A stretch of 8,250 bases of DNA from Lachnoclostridium sp. UBA2905 (GTDB lineage Bacteria > Bacillota > Clostridia > Lachnospirales > Lachnospiraceae): assembly GCA_002349525.1 (NCBI GenBank), contig DEDL01000011.1, positions 75,337-83,586 of the forward strand. The letters are read 5' to 3'. Both the position numbers and the translations under genes were made by a program. Shown piece by piece: positions 5,850 to 8,250 of the stretch. Under the pieces are notes generated by a model, which was given only the letters and a program-made list of their open reading frames with translations, was not told the DNA's origin and did not search any database. Position 1 is the first letter of the stretch; every line of letters starts with the position of its first letter.

Positions 5850-5932
5850 GACGCGCTGTGAAAAGAGATAGATGGTCCGCTGCGTCAGTTCTTCTGGTGT
5901 ATGAACATCAAAAATAATTAGGAGGTACACAG
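5850..5932 (+). promoter_or_regulatory. rplS 5' leader, possible L19 autoregulatory leader
   Basis: The leader between the rplS promoter and ATG has modest pairing potential. GACGCG (5850-5855) pairs with TGCGTC (5881-5886), with one G-U, although most of the left arm may precede the transcription start. GTTC (5888-5891) can pair with GAAC (5903-5906). GTGTA (5897-5901) can pair with TACAC (5926-5930), immediately after the AGGAGG ribosome binding site (5920-5925), which could limit initiation. An L19 leader RNA family upstream of rplS is known in Firmicutes. I cannot confirm by eye that this sequence fits its model. Confidence 0.4.
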
Positions 5933-6280
5933 ATGAACGAGATAATTAAGAAAATCGAAGAAGCCCAGCTTAAGGCAGAAGTTGCAGAATTCCATGTTGG
6001 AGATACTGTAAAGGTTTATGCTAAGATCAAAGAGGGTAACAGAGAAAGAGTACAGGTATTTGAAGGTACTGTAATCAAGAGACAGAATGGTGGAGCCAGA
6101 GAGACATTTACAGTTCGTAAGTTCTCTAACGGAATTGGCGTTGAGAAATCATGGCCACTTCATTCACCAAGCGTTGAAAAGATTGAAGTTGTAAGACTTG
6201 GTAAAGTAAGAAGAGCTAAGCTTTATTATCTTAGAGAGCGCGTAGGTAAAGCTGCCAAGGTTAAAGAAAAAGTTAAATAA
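5933..6280 (+). CDS. rplS: 50S ribosomal protein L19
   Basis: A 115-residue protein at the 30S-50S interface of the ribosome; the length is normal. Recognisable blocks are FHVGDTVKVYAKIKEGNRER near residues 20-39, VFEGTVIKRQNGG, ETFTVRK, the GIGVEKSWPLHSP segment, and VRLGKVRRAKLYYLRERVGK near the C-terminus. The KSWPLHSP stretch differs slightly from the more common RTFPLHSP but keeps the essential pattern. AGGAGG at 5920-5925, seven bases upstream, sets the ATG. The gene has its own extended -10 promoter behind trmD and a terminator right after it. It can therefore be expressed at ribosomal-protein level apart from the flanking low-abundance enzymes. Confidence 0.98.
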   Translation: MNEIIKKIEEAQLKAEVAEFHVGDTVKVYAKIKEGNRERVQVFEGTVIKRQNGGARETFTVRKFSNGIGVEKSWPLHSPSVEKIEVVRLGKVRRAKLYYLRERVGKAAKVKEKVK

Positions 6281-6304
6281 TTATTTTATTGAAACAACGA
6301 ATCG

Positions 6305-6330
6305 GGGGGCATTTATTATGTCCCCTTTTT
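6305..6330 (+). terminator. Intrinsic terminator after rplS
   Basis: GGGGGCAT (6305-6312) pairs with ATGTCCCC (6318-6325), eight pairs with one G-U. The loop has five bases and TTTTT follows at 6326-6330. The hairpin starts 25 bases after the rplS stop. I see no clear promoter between it and lepB, so lepB and rbgA probably depend on read-through. Confidence 0.8.
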
Positions 6331-6352
6331 CACTATACAGGATGTGTGTCAT

Positions 6353-6991
6353 ATGGGGTATAATAAAAGAAAAAAATATCTGGACAATGCCAGAAAGCGG
6401 AGTAAGAAGGCTGAACGTAAAAAAAGCAAAAAATGGATGATTTTTAGTATTGCTTCTTATTTTGTTGAGATTGCCCTTGTTATATTTGCGGCATATTTTA
6501 TTACCAGCCATGGTCTTATGATGACCACAATGACCGGTGAATCTATGGAATCGGCATTGTATAATGGTGATTCTGTCATTGTTAATAAATTTGCATATAA
6601 GTTAAAGGAGCCGGACAGATTTGATATAGTTGCTTACAGACAGAATTCTTCGGAACATAACTATCTGACCATTAAGCGTGTTATTGGTCTTCCTGGCGAA
6701 AAAATTAAAATAGAAAATGGTGCAGTGTACATTAATGGCACTGTTTTAGATGAAGATATAAATGTTGAATTGATGAATACAGGCGGTATGGCAAGTGAAG
6801 AAATTACACTTGACCAGGGAGAATATTTTTTGCTTGGTGACAACAGGAATAATAGTCAGGACAGCAGGTTCTCCAATGTAGGCACAGTTGTAAAGGAAGA
6901 GATTATTGGCAAGGTCTGGGCTAAAACAAAGCCATTTACACTTGCAAAATCACTTAATTTGAAAAACAGTAAAACTGAATCGGAAGAATAA
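6353..6991 (+). CDS. lepB: Type I signal peptidase (S26 family)
   Basis: A 212-residue membrane-anchored Ser/Lys protease that removes signal peptides from Sec-exported proteins. After a Lys/Arg-rich cytoplasmic N-terminus (residues 1-27), one transmembrane helix spans about residues 28-51. The catalytic domain faces outward. The nucleophile is Ser64 in TGESMESAL and the general base is Lys108 in TIKRVIGLPG. Box E is GDNRNNSQDSR (162-172). The usual SMxP motif is altered, with Ser67 in place of proline. I chose ATG 6353 over the GTG at 6344 because AGGA at 6339-6342 is a workable distance from the ATG but only one base from the GTG. The short catalytic domain is typical of Gram-positive Sip enzymes. 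It lies between rplS and rbgA, the usual place in Clostridia. Confidence 0.95.
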   Translation: MGYNKRKKYLDNARKRSKKAERKKSKKWMIFSIASYFVEIALVIFAAYFITSHGLMMTTMTGESMESALYNGDSVIVNKFAYKLKEPDRFDIVAYRQNSSEHNYLTIKRVIGLPGEKIKIENGAVYINGTVLDEDINVELMNTGGMASEEITLDQGEYFLLGDNRNNSQDSRFSNVGTVVKEEIIGKVWAKTKPFTLAKSLNLKNSKTESEE

Positions 6992-7014
6992 TTATAGACA
7001 TAGGAGGAATGGCA

Positions 7015-7854
7015 ATGCATTTTCAGTGGTATCCGGGTCATATGACAAAAGCTAAACGTATGATGCAGGAAAATATCAAGTTGATAGATGTTATAATAGA
7101 GCTGGTTGATGCCAGAACACCATTATCCAGTAAGAATCCTGACATTGAAAAAATGGCAGCCAATAAAATCAGAGTGCTTCTTCTTAATAAGTACGATCTG
7201 GCTGACGAAAAGAAGACAAAAGAATGGAAAGAATATTATGAAAGCCAGGGCTATTTTACTGCCCTTGTTAATGCTAAAGCTGGAAAGGGTGTACGTGCAG
7301 TTAACAGTGTTGTTATGGATGCATGCAAAGAAAAGATAGAACGTGACCGTAAAAGAGGAATAATAAACAGACCTGTCAGAGCTATGATAGTTGGTATTCC
7401 TAATGTTGGTAAATCCACATTTATAAACAGCTTTGCCGGAAAGGCATGTGCAAAGACTGGAGATAAGCCTGGCGTTACAAAGGGTAAACAGTGGATCAGA
7501 CTTAACAAAAGTATAGAACTTTTAGACACACCGGGAATTCTGTGGCCAAAATTTGAGGACCAGATGGTTGGACTCAGACTTGCGCTTATTGGTTCCATAA
7601 AAGATGAAATACTCCAGATTGAGGAGCTTGCCTGCGAGCTTATAAAATATCTCAGACTTGAATATCCTGATATGCTTAGAGAATACCTTGGATTTGAGGC
7701 CACAGGAGCCGAACATGAGGTGCTTCTTATGTATGCTGAAAAACGTGGATGTATCCAAAGGGGAAGTGAACCGGATACAGTAAGAGCTGCGGCTCTTATG
7801 ATGGATGATTACAGGGCAGGAAAAGTTGGTAAGATTACTCTTGAAAGCAGATAA
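7015..7854 (+). CDS. rbgA: Ribosome biogenesis GTPase RbgA (YlqF)
   Basis: A 279-residue circularly permuted GTPase needed for late 50S assembly in Firmicutes, where it helps recruit late proteins such as L16. GTPase motifs appear in permuted order: G4 NKYD (58-61), G5 NAKAG, G1 GIPNVGKST (127-135), G2 within TGDKPGVTKGKQW, then G3 DTPG (171-174). His9 in the N-terminal QWYPGHM matches the catalytic His9 known in B. subtilis RbgA. After G3 comes LWPKFEDQMVGLRLALIGSI, then the C-terminal ANTAR-like domain containing EKRGC. I prefer ATG 7015, which has AGGAGG (7002-7007) seven bases upstream. ATG 7009 is only one base from it and would add Met-Ala. The gene begins 23 bases after lepB, so the two are co-transcribed. 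Confidence 0.96.
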   Translation: MHFQWYPGHMTKAKRMMQENIKLIDVIIELVDARTPLSSKNPDIEKMAANKIRVLLLNKYDLADEKKTKEWKEYYESQGYFTALVNAKAGKGVRAVNSVVMDACKEKIERDRKRGIINRPVRAMIVGIPNVGKSTFINSFAGKACAKTGDKPGVTKGKQWIRLNKSIELLDTPGILWPKFEDQMVGLRLALIGSIKDEILQIEELACELIKYLRLEYPDMLREYLGFEATGAEHEVLLMYAEKRGCIQRGSEPDTVRAAALMMDDYRAGKVGKITLESR

Positions 7855-7870
7855 AGATGGGGTGGTATGA

Positions 7871-8250
7871 TTGTACGATGAGAAAAGTATTGAGGACAGT
7901 CTTGAATTTGTAAGGCAGATAAAACTTTATAAAGAAAATGATCCTGAGAAAATACTGGATTCATTAAGAAATAATGTGGATAAACACAATTCTGTTTATG
8001 AAGATTACCAAAGTGAAGCTGCAAAGGTAATTAATAATATAGACAGTCTTAAGGAAAAGGAAAAATCTTCTATAATAGGAGATTTAAAAGACATCCCTTC
8101 ATGGGATTCATTTGCGGTTACCAAAGAAGAAAAAGAAGAGGCTGAAAACAAGGCTGATGTAAAAGCAGAAAGTGTTATAGATGCTAAGAATAATTCTGAT
8201 GCGAAAGAAGTAAACACCTCAGAAGAAGCAAAGAAGGCTGATGCGAAAGC
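7871..8250 (+). CDS. Unrecognised protein with Lys/Glu/Ala/Asp-rich tail (5' part, cut by window end)
   Basis: I do not recognise this gene. A forward frame is open for 126 codons, from a TTG at 7871 to the window edge. The only start with a ribosome binding site is that TTG, five bases after GGGGTGG (7859-7865). An in-frame TGA immediately precedes it. Residues 1-60 look helical (IEDSLEFVRQIKLYKE, DPEKILDSLRNN). A more distinctive block, GDLKDIPSWDSFAV, ends near residue 83. From about residue 85 the sequence turns to low-complexity K/E/A/D with imperfect repeats (KADVKA, NSDAKE, KADAKA). There is no signal peptide or membrane helix in the visible part. It starts 16 bases after rbgA, so it is likely in the same transcript. 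rnhB is common at this place in relatives, but this is not RNase HII. A linker or scaffold-type protein is possible; no function is assigned. Confidence 0.65.
   Translation, partial: MYDEKSIEDSLEFVRQIKLYKENDPEKILDSLRNNVDKHNSVYEDYQSEAAKVINNIDSLKEKEKSSIIGDLKDIPSWDSFAVTKEEKEEAENKADVKAESVIDAKNNSDAKEVNTSEEAKKADAK

Noticed and set aside
7251..7703. 150-codon open frame on the minus strand within rbgA
   Set aside because: It lies wholly opposite a clearly conserved gene, has no ribosome binding site evidence and shows no recognisable motif. It is a coding shadow.

Overview
The window looks like the chromosome of an AT-rich, low-GC Gram-positive anaerobe, most likely a Lachnospiraceae-type Clostridium relative (Lachnospira, Roseburia or Butyrivibrio). 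I base this on strong AGGAGG-type ribosome binding sites, A/T-ending codons, a Na+-pump decarboxylase cluster and the Firmicutes ylxM-ffh-rpsP-khpA-rimM-trmD-rplS-lepB-rbgA gene order. The genus is an inference; there is no rRNA to test it. Every gene I recognise is on the + strand.

Region 1 (1-1663) is the end of a biotin-dependent decarboxylase cluster. It holds the last 25 codons of the membrane beta subunit, then a complete carboxyltransferase (alpha/5S) subunit without a fused biotin domain, closed by a very strong intrinsic terminator.

Region 2 (1664-1902) is a 240-base intergenic stretch. It has an unexplained segment that can be read either as a small open frame or as a folded RNA. 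A good promoter follows, and directly after it a perfect 13-bp inverted repeat that contains the ylxM ribosome binding site and runs into five Ts just before a GTG start.

Region 3 (1903-7854) is the signal-recognition, ribosome and tRNA-maturation operon. YlxM and Ffh serve protein targeting. S16, KhpA, RimM, L19 and RbgA serve ribosome structure, RNA binding and subunit assembly. TrmD makes m1G37 in tRNA, and LepB cleaves the signal peptides of proteins delivered through the SRP/Sec route. The operon is subdivided by hairpins between khpA and rimM, a new promoter and leader before rplS, and a terminator after rplS. Three tandem 27-base repeats span the rimM stop codon and supply the trmD ribosome binding site.

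Region 4 (7855-8250) is the start of an unrecognised gene with a TTG start and a Lys/Glu/Ala/Asp-rich tail, cut by the window edge. rnhB would often follow rbgA in related genomes.

Most of the window is ordinary housekeeping. I see no mobile element, CRISPR array, tRNA or rRNA, and no convincing new multi-gene system. The points worth a second look are the ylxM 5' inverted repeat, the 27-base repeats, the intergenic element at 1712-1837, the rplS leader, two non-consensus active-site positions (TrmD, LepB) and the terminal unknown gene.
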